Assembly (NCBI RefSeq): GCF_000336615.1
Contig: NZ_AOLW01000050.1
Location: 105,656-169,655 of the forward strand
Direction of reading: 5' to 3'
Length of the DNA stretch: 64,000 bases
Source: Haloarcula amylolytica JCM 13557
GTDB lineage: Archaea > Halobacteriota > Halobacteria > Halobacteriales > Haloarculaceae
Under the pieces are notes generated by a model that made no database searches, was not told the DNA's origin, and was given only the letters and a program-made list of their open reading frames with translations. A program made the position numbers and the translations under genes. Shown here in pieces: positions 25,153-33,606 of this stretch. The number at the start of each line of letters is the position of its first letter. Position 1 is the stretch's first letter.

Positions 25153-25467
25153 ATGGAAGAGTTCGACCACGAGGTAGACGCCCCGCGCGGCGCAACGAGT
25201 CGCGAGTGGGAGGTGTTCGTCCGCGAGGACACGGCGGACCCGCTCACCCACGTCGGAAGCGTCAGCGCGCCGTCCACAGACATCGCCAGAGAGCAGGCAT
25301 CGTCGCTGTTCGCGCGGACTGCCGTCACGCTGTGGTTGTGTCCCGCCGACGAGACCCAGCGGTACCAGACGGACGATGCGACGCTCGGAACGGGGAACAC
25401 GGGGGACGACGCCACCATGAGTGTCGACGAGATGGAATCGGAGACGCTCCGGGGTGAGAACCGATGA
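25153..25467 (+). CDS. PaaB-like partner protein of a radical-SAM enzyme (Htur_1727-type)
   Basis: A 104-residue protein with the PaaB-like motif REWEVFVRED...LTHVGSVSAPSTDIAREQASSLFARTAVTLW, the strand-helix fold of phenylacetyl-CoA epoxidase subunit B, and a disordered acidic tail. In haloarchaea such proteins sit next to a radical-SAM/SPASM gene and have been catalogued as rSAM-partnered (Htur_1727 family), possibly a modified peptide or a scaffold. Here the two genes overlap by ATGA. No obvious leader peptide or repeated core residues are visible. Confidence 0.82.
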   Translation: MEEFDHEVDAPRGATSREWEVFVREDTADPLTHVGSVSAPSTDIAREQASSLFARTAVTLWLCPADETQRYQTDDATLGTGNTGDDATMSVDEMESETLRGENR

Positions 25468-26699
25468 TTTCTGTCTCGAAACTGCTCTGTGACCTCGACG
25501 CTGAAGGGGACGGCCTCCGGTACGACGCGGCCGACGAGTCGACCAAACGCCAGATCAGGGACGAGAAGCAGCGTCGGCCCGTCGTCGTCTGGAACGTCAC
25601 CAAGCAGTGCAACCTCTACTGTGACCACTGTTACGCCGCCGCCGACACCGAAATCGCCGACGGGGAACTCTCGACTGCTGAGGGGAAAGCACTGCTCGAT
25701 GACCTAGCGGACTACGGCGCGCCGGTGGTGCTGTTCTCCGGCGGCGAGCCGCTCGTCCGGCAGGACCTCGAAGAACTGGTCGCCTACGCGAACGAGGTCG
25801 GCGTCCGCCCGGTGCTTTCGACCAACGGGACGCTCATCACCGAGGAGCGCGCCCAGTCGCTCAAGGACGCCGGGCTGAAATACGCCGGCGTCTCAGTCGA
25901 CGGCCTGCCGGAGCGAAACGACGACTTCCGTGGGGTCGACGGCGCGTTCGAGGGCGCGGTCCAGGGGATAGAGAACTGCCTGGACGCGGGACTGAAAACC
26001 GGCCTCCGGTACACAATCACCGAGCGCAACGCCGCTGATCTGGAGGGTGTTGTCGACCTGTTGACCGACGTTGGCGTGGACCGCTTCTGTTTCTACCATC
26101 TGGATTACGGCGGCCGCGGGACCGAGATTGTCGACGCCGACCTCACGCCCGAGGACCGTCGGCAGGCGGTCAAGCGGGTCTGTGACATGACTCGCGAGTA
26201 CCACGACCGCGGCGAGGAGATCGAGACGCTACTGGTCGGCAACTACGCTGACGCGGCCTACCTCGTCGAGTACGCCCGCGAGCACATGAGCGAGGCACAG
26301 GCCCAGCGGGTGTACGAGTATCTGCGGGTCAACGGCGGGGACCCGACCGGCGAACGCGTCGCCGACGTGGACTACCAGGGCAACGTCCACCTCACGCAGT
26401 TCTGGCAGGGGTACTCGCTGGGGAACGTCCGCGACCGCTCGTTCGGCGCCATCTGGGAAGACGAGTCGAACCCGTTGCTTTCGGCACTCCGCAACCGCGA
26501 AGAGCACCTCACGGGCAAATGCGCCGACTGCCGCTACGCCGAGGTCTGCCGCGGGGCCTCCCGGCTCCGGGCACTCACCGTCGAAGACGACCTGTTCGCC
26601 CCGGACCCGCAGTGTTATCTGGAGGAGACGGAGATCCACGGGTCGCCGCCGTTCGATACCGGCGAGAACTCGGTGGCGAGCGGGAGCTCGGCCGACTGA
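25464..26699 (+). CDS. Radical SAM/SPASM-domain enzyme
   Basis: A 411-residue enzyme. The SAM-cluster motif CNLYCDHC has Cys49, 53 and 56, followed by the GGEP segment (FSGGEPLVR) and a TIM-barrel core. A C-terminal SPASM-like region has CADCRYAEVCRG and a last Cys in DPQCYLEE. It is similar in build to AhbC/AhbD/NirJ heme-modifying and peptide-modifying enzymes. Its partner, its shared operator with the copper oxidase and the nearby HemA-domain gene make a tetrapyrrole or redox-cofactor role plausible; peptide modification is the alternative. Confidence 0.88.
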   Translation: MISVSKLLCDLDAEGDGLRYDAADESTKRQIRDEKQRRPVVVWNVTKQCNLYCDHCYAAADTEIADGELSTAEGKALLDDLADYGAPVVLFSGGEPLVRQDLEELVAYANEVGVRPVLSTNGTLITEERAQSLKDAGLKYAGVSVDGLPERNDDFRGVDGAFEGAVQGIENCLDAGLKTGLRYTITERNAADLEGVVDLLTDVGVDRFCFYHLDYGGRGTEIVDADLTPEDRRQAVKRVCDMTREYHDRGEEIETLLVGNYADAAYLVEYAREHMSEAQAQRVYEYLRVNGGDPTGERVADVDYQGNVHLTQFWQGYSLGNVRDRSFGAIWEDESNPLLSALRNREEHLTGKCADCRYAEVCRGASRLRALTVEDDLFAPDPQCYLEETEIHGSPPFDTGENSVASGSSAD

Positions 26700-26947
26700 G
26701 TCGGCAGCATCTAACCCCATTTTAATCCCCACCAAGCTGAGGGAGCTCACTCATTCTTGCACATCAGTAATTGCAACATGCGACCGTCGATTGACGGTCG
26801 TATCGTCGGGAAGCACACGCTCAGTCTCGTGGGACAGATGGGCGTTCTTCGGGCACTCGGCCGCCATGGACACGGCGGCCGGTTTGTTCTCTGTGAGAAC
26901 GGGGGCGGACCGGGGCGTTTTTGCCCTGCCCCCCGTTATCGACACCT

Positions 26948-27634
26948 GTGCAGTCGGTTGAGCTACACGCGCATTCGTCGCTGTCGTACGACGGCCGGGA
27001 CCCGGTCGAGCTCCTCTTAGAGCAAGCCAGCGCCGTCGGTCTGGACGCGCTGGCCGTGACTGACCACGACGAAATCGACGCCAGCCTCCGGGCGGCCGAA
27101 CTTGCCCCGGAGTACGGCCTCGTCGGGATACCCGGGATGGAGGTCACATGTGCCGCCGGACACGTCCTCGCCCTGGGGATTCAAGAGGCGATTCCGCCAC
27201 ACCTCCCGTTCGAGGAGACGCTCGACCGCATTCGCGATCAGGGGGGACTCGCGGTCGTCCCGCATCCGTTCCAGGAGTCCCGCCACGGCGTACTGGAACA
27301 CATCTCGAAGGCCGAACTCGCGACGGCCGACGCCATCGAAGTGTACAACTCGCGGCTATTGACCGGACGGTCGAACCGACAGGCCGAGCGGTTCGCTCGT
27401 CGCAAAGGGTTGCCGATGACCGCCGGCAGTGACGCCCACATCGCGGAGATGGTCGGGCAGGCAGTCACCAACGTCGGCACGGACGAACGAACGGCCGACG
27501 CGATTCTCGACGCCATCCGTGAGGGCAAGACGACCGTCGAGGGCAAGCGGACGCCGTGGCGGATTAGCTTCCGGCAGGCCGCCGGCGGAGCGAAGCGGCG
27601 CGTCAAGAACGGTATCGCGGAGCTACTCCAGTGA
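26948..27634 (+). CDS. PHP-domain metal-dependent phosphoesterase
   Basis: A 228-residue protein of the PHP family. The metal-ligand motifs are ELHAHSSLSYDG, VTDHDE, a GIPGMEVT strand, VVPHPFQ, and AGSDAHIAEMVG near the end. GTG 26948 is chosen because the conserved N-terminus begins at QSVELHAH and a T-rich box (GTTTTTGCC, 26917-26925) lies about 27 nt upstream; the TTG at 26921 is less likely. Likely a cytoplasmic phosphatase or nucleotide phosphoesterase. It is co-translated with the next gene. Confidence 0.85.
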   Translation: MQSVELHAHSSLSYDGRDPVELLLEQASAVGLDALAVTDHDEIDASLRAAELAPEYGLVGIPGMEVTCAAGHVLALGIQEAIPPHLPFEETLDRIRDQGGLAVVPHPFQESRHGVLEHISKAELATADAIEVYNSRLLTGRSNRQAERFARRKGLPMTAGSDAHIAEMVGQAVTNVGTDERTADAILDAIREGKTTVEGKRTPWRISFRQAAGGAKRRVKNGIAELLQ

Positions 27635-28728
27635 TGCAGGGAGCCGACACGGACGCCGTCGCCGACGCCCTCGAAAGCGGCGACGCGCTGCCGGGAAGCG
27701 GCGGGTTCGCGGGCGAATTGGACGGAACGCTCCTCCGGGACGTTCTCGGGCGGTACCCGCTGTTCGTGGAGCGGACTGTTTCTGACAGGGAGCGCCTCGA
27801 CCCCGAGCAGTGGAGCCACGACCCGACGGCGCTGGCCGACCCGCGGTCGTTCCCCGCCGGTCATATTCGGGACGACAACGGGACCCGACAGCGGTGGTCG
27901 TTCCCGTCGCCCGACCCGTTCAGCGACCGCGAGACAGCCATCAAGCGGGTCCGCGCCGTCGTCGAGACGAGTATCGACGCCGTCGACACCGATTCCCTCG
28001 CGATAGCGTTCTCCGGCGGCGTGGACTCGGCGCTGCTCGCGGCACGGCTCGACGCGCCGCTGTACGTCGCGGGCTTCCCCGACAGCCACGACGTTGAAGC
28101 GGCGCGGTCGGCTGCCGACCTGCTGGGAACCGAGGTTCGGGTCGTCGAACTGACCCACGACGCTATCGAGCGGGCCGTCCCCGAAATCGCACACGCCACC
28201 GGTCGAACCAACGCCATGGCGGTCCAGATTGCGCTCCCGCTGTATCTCGCCGCGGAACGGGTCGCCGCCGACGGCTTCGACCGGCTGGCGCTCGGCCAGG
28301 GAGCCGACGAGCTGTTCGGTGGCTACGCAAAAGTCGCAAAGGCCCCCGAGGACCCCCGCGTAGAAGCCGACACCGTCCGCGGGGCACAGCGGGAGGTCAT
28401 CGGCTCGCTCCCCGACCAGTTGGAGCGGGACGTGCTCGCACTGCGGGCCGCCGGCGTCGAGCCGGTGACACCGCTGTTACACGACCGCGTCGTCGACGCC
28501 GCGCTCCGACTGGACGGTGATCTGCTCGTCGACGGCGAGACGCGGAAGGTCGCGCTGCGGGCGGCCGCACGCCACTCGCTTCCCGGCGAGATTGCGAACC
28601 GGGACAAGAAGGCCGCCCAGTACGGCTCACTCGCCGCCCGGGAACTCGACCGTTTGGCCCGGCAGGCCGGCTACAAGCGCCGGATGGACGACCACGTCAC
28701 GCAGTACGTCGAGTCGCTCGTGGAGTGA
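27634..28728 (+). CDS. Asparagine-synthetase-like ATP pyrophosphatase without glutaminase domain
   Basis: A 364-residue protein. The AsnB-type synthetase domain has PP-loop SGGVDS at 127-132, a LGQGADELFGGYAK segment at 220-234 and a C-terminal KKAAQYGS motif. The N-terminal 90 residues lack the nucleophilic Cys2 and the glutaminase fold, so ammonia or a different nucleophile must be used, or it does another adenylation reaction. The TGATG overlap with the PHP gene shows translational coupling. Widely conserved in haloarchaea; substrate unknown. Confidence 0.85.
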   Translation: MQGADTDAVADALESGDALPGSGGFAGELDGTLLRDVLGRYPLFVERTVSDRERLDPEQWSHDPTALADPRSFPAGHIRDDNGTRQRWSFPSPDPFSDRETAIKRVRAVVETSIDAVDTDSLAIAFSGGVDSALLAARLDAPLYVAGFPDSHDVEAARSAADLLGTEVRVVELTHDAIERAVPEIAHATGRTNAMAVQIALPLYLAAERVAADGFDRLALGQGADELFGGYAKVAKAPEDPRVEADTVRGAQREVIGSLPDQLERDVLALRAAGVEPVTPLLHDRVVDAALRLDGDLLVDGETRKVALRAAARHSLPGEIANRDKKAAQYGSLAARELDRLARQAGYKRRMDDHVTQYVESLVE

Positions 28729-28735
28729 GTCACGG

Positions 28736-29212
28736 CTACGGCTCGCGTACCGCTTCGATTGCCTGCTGGCCGACCTCGACCACGTCAGCCGGGAGTTCCT
28801 CGCCCCGGGCCTGCAAGTCGTCAACAGAAAACCACTCCCAGTCATCGGCCGGCTGTTCGCCCGGCCCCGGCGTGATATCGCGGCTATCCGCCCGGCCGTA
28901 GAAGATGAAATCGATGTGCTGGTGGCCGACCTCGCCCTCGGCGGTGACGTTGATGTCTTCCAGCAGGAAGTGCTGTGGCTGTGGGATGGAGCGAACCGTC
29001 TCGCTCTCGATGTCTTGCTGGGGTGCGATGAGGTCCACGTCGAGGCCCAGTTCCTCGCGCGTCTCGCGCACCGCGGCCTCGTGGGGCAGTTCGTCGCGGT
29101 CGATGTGACCGCCGGCGGGCAGCCACATGTCGAGCTTGCTGTGTTCATGCAGCGCGACGGCACCGTCGCTGACGACGTAGACAGTCGCGACAAAATGGCG
29201 AGTGGTCTCCAT
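28736..29212 (-). CDS. Nudix hydrolase
   Basis: A 158-residue Nudix-fold protein. The box is complete: GG followed by HIDRDELPHEAAVRETREEL, with the catalytic REExxEE-type pattern at about residues 35-57. It resembles the 8-oxo-dGTP/nucleotide-sugar pyrophosphatase group, but the substrate cannot be read. It converges on the asparagine-synthetase-like gene with 7 nt between stops. Confidence 0.88.
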   Translation of the reverse strand: METTRHFVATVYVVSDGAVALHEHSKLDMWLPAGGHIDRDELPHEAAVRETREELGLDVDLIAPQQDIESETVRSIPQPQHFLLEDINVTAEGEVGHQHIDFIFYGRADSRDITPGPGEQPADDWEWFSVDDLQARGEELPADVVEVGQQAIEAVREP

Positions 29213-29255
29213 ACCGACGGGACGGCCTAACCGGTTGTTTCGGTTACGATACCGC

Positions 29256-30230
29256 TCAGGGGTGGATGTTGTCCTCAGCTTCCAGCAGTTCGTGGTAGCG
29301 GTTGCGGATGGTGACCTCGGAGATGTTGGCGACCTCGCTGACCTCGCTCTGAGTCACCTTCTCGTTGGTGAGCAGCGAGGCGGCGTACACCGCAGCGGCG
29401 GCGAGACCGACCGGCGACTTCCCGGAGTGGACGCCCTCTTGCTTTGCGTTCTGAAGGAGCTGGCGGGCGCGCCGTTCGACCTCCTCGGAGAGGTCGAGGT
29501 CCGACGCGAACCGCGGGACGTAGCTCTCGGGGTCGGCCGGCTGGATTTCGAGGCTGAGTTCGCGGACCACATAACGGTAGGTCCGGGCGATTTCGTCTTT
29601 CTCGACGCGGGAAACGCCGGCAATCTCATCGAGCGAGCGCGGCGTCCCGGCCTGTCGCGCGGCGGCGTACAGCGACGCCGTCGAGACGCCTTCGATGGAG
29701 CGGCCAGGCAGCAGGTCCTCGTCCAGTGCGCGGCGGTAGATGACGCTGGCCGTCTCCCGGACGTTCTCGGGCAGTCCGAGGGCAGAGGCCATCCGGTCGA
29801 TTTCGCCCAGCGCCTGTTTGAGGTTGCGCTCCTTGGAGTCACGAGTGCGGAACCGCTCGTTCCAGGTGCGCAGTCGCTGCATCTTCTCGCGCTGGCGCGA
29901 GGACAGGGAGTTACCGTAGGCGTCCTTGTCCTGCCAGCCGATGTTGGTCGACAGGCCCTTGTCGTGCATCATGTTCGTCGTCGGCGCACCGACACGGGAT
30001 TTCTCGTCTTTCTCCTTCGAATCGAACGCGCGCCACTCGGGACCGGGGTCGATCTCGTCCTCCTCGACGACCAGCCCACAGTCCTCACACACCGTTTCAC
30101 CGCGCTCGCTGTCGGACAGTAACGACCCGTTACACTCCGGACAGACGAGCGTCTCCGACTCCTCTTCGTCCGTCTGCTCTGTCTCCGTCTCGCGCTCGTT
30201 CGAGTATCGGCGGATGCTGGTATCGGTCAT
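29256..30230 (-). CDS. tfb: Transcription initiation factor TFB
   Basis: A 324-residue TFIIB homologue that bridges TBP, BRE and RNA polymerase. The N-terminal zinc ribbon is CPECNGS...CEDCG, followed by the B-reader/linker region with PEWRAFDSKEKDEKSRVGAP. Two cyclin repeats (about 130-320) include the recognition helix VSEVANISEVTIRNRYHEL. ATG 30230 (MTDTSIRRYSNERE) begins the conserved tail. Haloarchaea carry many TFB paralogues; which one this is cannot be told without alignment. Confidence 0.93.
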   Translation of the reverse strand: MTDTSIRRYSNERETETEQTDEEESETLVCPECNGSLLSDSERGETVCEDCGLVVEEDEIDPGPEWRAFDSKEKDEKSRVGAPTTNMMHDKGLSTNIGWQDKDAYGNSLSSRQREKMQRLRTWNERFRTRDSKERNLKQALGEIDRMASALGLPENVRETASVIYRRALDEDLLPGRSIEGVSTASLYAAARQAGTPRSLDEIAGVSRVEKDEIARTYRYVVRELSLEIQPADPESYVPRFASDLDLSEEVERRARQLLQNAKQEGVHSGKSPVGLAAAAVYAASLLTNEKVTQSEVSEVANISEVTIRNRYHELLEAEDNIHP

Positions 30231-30454
30231 TTGTTGGGGGTGGGACAACCGGGTATCGTACCCGAAAAACGTGTTGTAGCCTATTGTTGTATCTACGGCG
30301 ACTTAAAACTTTTGTCCGTTTCAGAAGTCCAATTTTCCGAAGGGGAAACAAGAGTTGGCAATTCTTGTGTATTCGCTTCCACAATTATTAACTATGCTAT
30401 ATATCTGCCCGGTGTTTCGAAACGCTTACCGCGCATCCAGCACTCCGGCCCGAC

Positions 30455-30733
30455 ATGAGCGACCCCGCCGTCGATCCCGAGGAGGTCCGGCACGTCGCCG
30501 ACCTCGCCCGTGTCGACCTCGCAGACGACGAGATCGAGCGGTTCACCGAGCAGTTTGGCGACATCCTCGACGCGTTCGAAGCGCTCGACGACGTCCCAGA
30601 GACAGAACGGGAGGCCGACCTCTCGAACGTGATGCGCCCCGACGAGACACGCGAGAGCCTCTCGCAGGAGGACGCGCTCCGGAACGCCAGTGATACCGAA
30701 GAAGGGCAGTTCAAAGGGCCGAAGGTGTCGTAG
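30455..30733 (+). CDS. gatC: Aspartyl/glutamyl-tRNA amidotransferase subunit C
   Basis: A 92-residue belt-like subunit wrapping GatA and GatB. Its pattern is VDPEEVRHVADLARVDLADDEIERF then DVPETEREADLSNVMRPDETRESLS with a KGPKVS end. A CTATATATC box at about 30397-30405 and the start at 30455 give a leader of about 25 nt or more. The stop abuts ATG of gatA with no spacing, forming the gatCA operon. gatB is not in the window. Confidence 0.94.
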   Translation: MSDPAVDPEEVRHVADLARVDLADDEIERFTEQFGDILDAFEALDDVPETEREADLSNVMRPDETRESLSQEDALRNASDTEEGQFKGPKVS

Positions 30734-32011
30734 ATGACGGCGTACAACGGCTACGTCACCGACGAGACCATCGAGGGCGCGGACGACGGCCCGCTGGCGG
30801 ACAAGACCGTCGCGGTCAAGGACAACATCTCTACCGAGGGCGTCCGGACGACCTGTGGCTCGGCGATGCTTTCCGACTACGTCCCGCCGTACGACGCGAC
30901 GGTCGTCGAGCGGCTGAAAGACGCCGGCGCGACCATCCCCGGCAAGACGAACATGGACGAGTTCGGGATGGGGACGACCACCGAAACGTCCGCATACGGC
31001 CCCGTCGAGAACCCCGTCGCCGAGGGCCGCGTGCCGGGCGGTTCCTCCGGTGGCTCGGCCGCCGTCGTCGCTGCTGGCGATGCTGACCTCGCACTCGGCA
31101 GTGACACCGGTGGCTCCATCCGCTGTCCGGCCGCCTTCTGCGGTGTCGTCGGCATCAAGCCCACCTACGGGCTGGTCTCCCGGTACGGCCTCGTCGCCTA
31201 CGCCAACAGCCTCGAACAGATCGGGCCCATCGCGCCGTCCGTGGAGGACGCCGCGGAACTGTTGGACGTCATCGCCGGACCGGACGAACACGACGCGACG
31301 ACGCAGGAAGCGCCCGAGAGCGACGGCTCCTACGCGGCGGCCGCCGACGGCGACATCGACGGGCTCTCTATCGGCGTTCCGACGGAACTGCTGGACGGGG
31401 CCGACGAGGAAGTCGTCGAGACGTTCTGGGACGCGATGGACGACCTCGAAGCCCAGGGCGCGAGCTACCACGAGGTCGACCTCCCCTCGGTCGAACACGC
31501 CGTCGAGGCGTACTACGTCATCGCCATGTCGGAAGCCTCCTCGAATCTCGCGCGGTTCGACGGCGTCCGATACGGGCAATCGGGCGGCTACGACGGCAAC
31601 TGGAACGAATCCTTCGCAAATGCTCGCGAAGAGGGCTTCGGTGAAGAGGTCAAGCGCCGAATTCTGCTCGGAACGTACGCCCTCTCGGCGGGCTATCACG
31701 ACAAGTACTACAAGAAGGCACAGGACGCCCGCGCCTGGGTCAAGCAGGACTTCGACGAGGCGCTTGAGGACGCCGACGTGCTCGCGTCGCCAACGATGCC
31801 TGTCCCACCGATGAAACGCGGCGAGAGTTTGGACGACCCGCTCACAATGTATCTGGCCGACGCCAACACGACCCCGGTGAACCTCGCGAACCTTCCGGCT
31901 ATCTCGGTTCCGGCCGGCGAGACCGGAGACGGGCTACCTGTGGGGCTGCAACTGGTCGGACCGGCGTTTGGCGAACGAGATATTATCCGGGCCGGCAGTG
32001 CACTAGCATAG
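30734..32011 (+). CDS. gatA: Glutamyl-tRNA(Gln) amidotransferase subunit A
   Basis: A 425-residue amidase-signature enzyme releasing ammonia from glutamine for transamidation of misacylated tRNA. The catalytic Lys29, cis-Ser104 (PGGSSGGS) and nucleophile Ser128 (GSDTGGSIR) are all present. Length is slightly short of bacterial GatA, normal for haloarchaea. The last 13 codons (ERDIIRAGSALA and stop) are repeated as a diverged, still frame-preserving copy 151 bp downstream. T-tracts just after the stop (GCTTTTTCG, ACGTTTTTC) could terminate transcription. Confidence 0.94.
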   Translation: MTAYNGYVTDETIEGADDGPLADKTVAVKDNISTEGVRTTCGSAMLSDYVPPYDATVVERLKDAGATIPGKTNMDEFGMGTTTETSAYGPVENPVAEGRVPGGSSGGSAAVVAAGDADLALGSDTGGSIRCPAAFCGVVGIKPTYGLVSRYGLVAYANSLEQIGPIAPSVEDAAELLDVIAGPDEHDATTQEAPESDGSYAAAADGDIDGLSIGVPTELLDGADEEVVETFWDAMDDLEAQGASYHEVDLPSVEHAVEAYYVIAMSEASSNLARFDGVRYGQSGGYDGNWNESFANAREEGFGEEVKRRILLGTYALSAGYHDKYYKKAQDARAWVKQDFDEALEDADVLASPTMPVPPMKRGESLDDPLTMYLADANTTPVNLANLPAISVPAGETGDGLPVGLQLVGPAFGERDIIRAGSALA

Positions 32012-32122
32012 GCACGCGAGTGAGCGAGGAGCGAACGAGCGCTTTTTCGCCCACGTTTTTCAAGGAGCGGTTCGCGAGCCGCGTTGCGGCGACGCGAACC
32101 CGACGCAGAAAAAGGTGGTCGT

Positions 32123-32162
32123 CGAACGAGAGATTATCCGGGCCGGCAGCGCACTGGCCTGA
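32123..32162 (+). pseudogene. Duplicated gatA 3' end (13-codon remnant)
   Basis: Bases 32123-32162 align without gaps to 31972-32011 with 34 of 40 identical. The differences are synonymous or conservative: the copy reads ERE-IIRAGSALA-stop where gatA reads ERD-IIRAGSALA-stop, with different Ser, Leu, Ala and stop codons. The copy therefore comes from another, diverged gatA allele, most simply a recombination that replaced the resident gene and left the old end behind. The 111 nt between carry no gene. Confidence 0.7.
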
Positions 32163-32193
32163 GGCCGAATCCGAGCAGCCCCGTACGCTTTTT

Positions 32194-32209
32194 GTTCGTC
32201 ATAACGAAC
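32194..32209. promoter_or_regulatory. Inverted repeat GTTCGT-CATA-ACGAAC before htpX
   Basis: Perfect 6-bp arms with a 4-bp spacer, ending 8 nt before ATG 32218, that is, on or downstream of the expected transcription start. This position suits a repressor. A T-rich box (GCTTTTTG) lies just upstream at 32188-32195. Confidence 0.5.
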
Positions 32210-32217
32210 GAACAATT

Positions 32218-33363
32218 ATGGCTCCCCTTCCGTCCACTACGTGGTCCCTCCGCGCACGCCTCCTCGCGCTCGTAGTGGTGCTCGTCGCCTTCGACGCCGT
32301 GGCTGTCGCCGTCGCGTACGTGCTGGGCCACGTCGCGTTCGGTCTCCTGCCGCTGGTCGGCTACGATACCGGGACGCTGTTCTGGACGATGGGGTTCGAC
32401 ATCGTGCCGCTGTGGCCCGTCGTCCTCGTCGGGACGCCGCTCGTCCTCGCCGTCCAGTCCATCTACGGCTACCGGATGACGCTCCGGGATTCCGGAACAA
32501 CTGCGACCGAGTCCCCGGCGTCTGAGCCCGAGTCCGTCGACGCGATGCGGGCGAAGATACGGCGCAGCGAAACCGCCGACCGCCTCCGAGAACGGGTGGC
32601 TCGGCTTGCACAGACGGCGGATATGGCCACACCGGACGTGACAGTCATCGACTCCGAAACGCCCAACAGCTACGTCGCCAGCCGGCCCGGCGAGCAGACG
32701 CTGTTCGTGACCACGGCGCTCGTCGACCACCTCGACGACGCGGAACTCGACGCCGTCATCGCTCACGAACTGGCCCATCTGAAGAACGGCGACGCGTTCG
32801 TCATGACTGCGGCCGCGTTCCTCCCGACTGTCTGCGCGCTGTTCACTCGCACGCTCGGGAGAACACTGCAGTATTCGGTGCTTTGCCACTGGTTCCTCGG
32901 CGGCGACGACGAGGACGGGACGTGGGTCGCTGGCGGGAACATCCACCTCGTGATGTTGCTCTTCGCTGTCATCGCGATACCGGTCACGGCGACGCTGTAT
33001 CTCGCCAGCACGGCCTGCTACCGACTCCTCTCGCGGATTCGGGAGTACGCCGCGGACGCGGGCGGTGTCGCCATCTGTGGCTCCCCGGCGGCGCTCGCCA
33101 GCGCGCTGGAGACGCTGACAGACGACCAGCGCCCGGACACGGACATCCGGACCGCCGAGACCGGCGTCCGAGAGCTCTGTGTGGTTCCACACGCCATTAC
33201 GGCCGATGAGCAGACCGCACCGAACGGACGGGCCGAACGGCTCGCCCACCGGTGGCACAGCATCACCGAACGAGTCCTGCCCGGGTCGCATCCAGACGCC
33301 GACGACCGTATCGCTGCACTGGCGGAGCGACAGTCCGCCCTCGACCGGCGCGGGCAATCGTGA
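32218..33363 (+). CDS. htpX: M48 family membrane metalloprotease (HtpX-like)
   Basis: A 381-residue zinc protease of the cytoplasmic membrane that degrades misfolded membrane proteins. It has two N-terminal helices (18-45, 60-82), a cytosolic domain, HELAH at 183-187 and a further helix pair (about 195-215, 240-262) with the third ligand in REYAADAGG. ATG 32218 is used because the frame upstream runs through the gatA remnant. A GTTCGT dyad overlaps the start region. Length is longer than bacterial HtpX owing to the C-terminal region. Confidence 0.88.
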   Translation: MAPLPSTTWSLRARLLALVVVLVAFDAVAVAVAYVLGHVAFGLLPLVGYDTGTLFWTMGFDIVPLWPVVLVGTPLVLAVQSIYGYRMTLRDSGTTATESPASEPESVDAMRAKIRRSETADRLRERVARLAQTADMATPDVTVIDSETPNSYVASRPGEQTLFVTTALVDHLDDAELDAVIAHELAHLKNGDAFVMTAAAFLPTVCALFTRTLGRTLQYSVLCHWFLGGDDEDGTWVAGGNIHLVMLLFAVIAIPVTATLYLASTACYRLLSRIREYAADAGGVAICGSPAALASALETLTDDQRPDTDIRTAETGVRELCVVPHAITADEQTAPNGRAERLAHRWHSITERVLPGSHPDADDRIAALAERQSALDRRGQS

Positions 33364-33404
33364 CGAAGGGGTACAGTTTACTCGCCGGCGGCCCGAGAGA
33401 GCGT

Positions 33405-33590
33405 ATGAGCGACGACGCCGAGGGGCGACTCAGCTGGCTCCACTGGCCGACAGTCCTGAAGGGGCTGGCACTGGGAATCGGGGCCGGCCTGATACTGGCC
33501 GTCTCGCTGGGTGATTTCTATCTCGGCCTGGCGCTGGGGACGCTGAACGGGCTGGCCTTCGGTATCGGCTGGTCGCACTCGCGGGCCTGA
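33405..33590 (+). CDS. Small two-helix membrane protein
   Basis: A 61-residue protein: a charged N-terminus (MSDDAEGRLSWLHWPTV) and two short hydrophobic segments (LKGLALGIGAGLILAVSLG; LGLALGTLNGLAFGIGW). It starts 41 nt after htpX and may be co-transcribed. No known function. Confidence 0.65.
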   Translation: MSDDAEGRLSWLHWPTVLKGLALGIGAGLILAVSLGDFYLGLALGTLNGLAFGIGWSHSRA

Positions 33591-33606
33591 GTTGGGCCGG
33601 CAAGCG

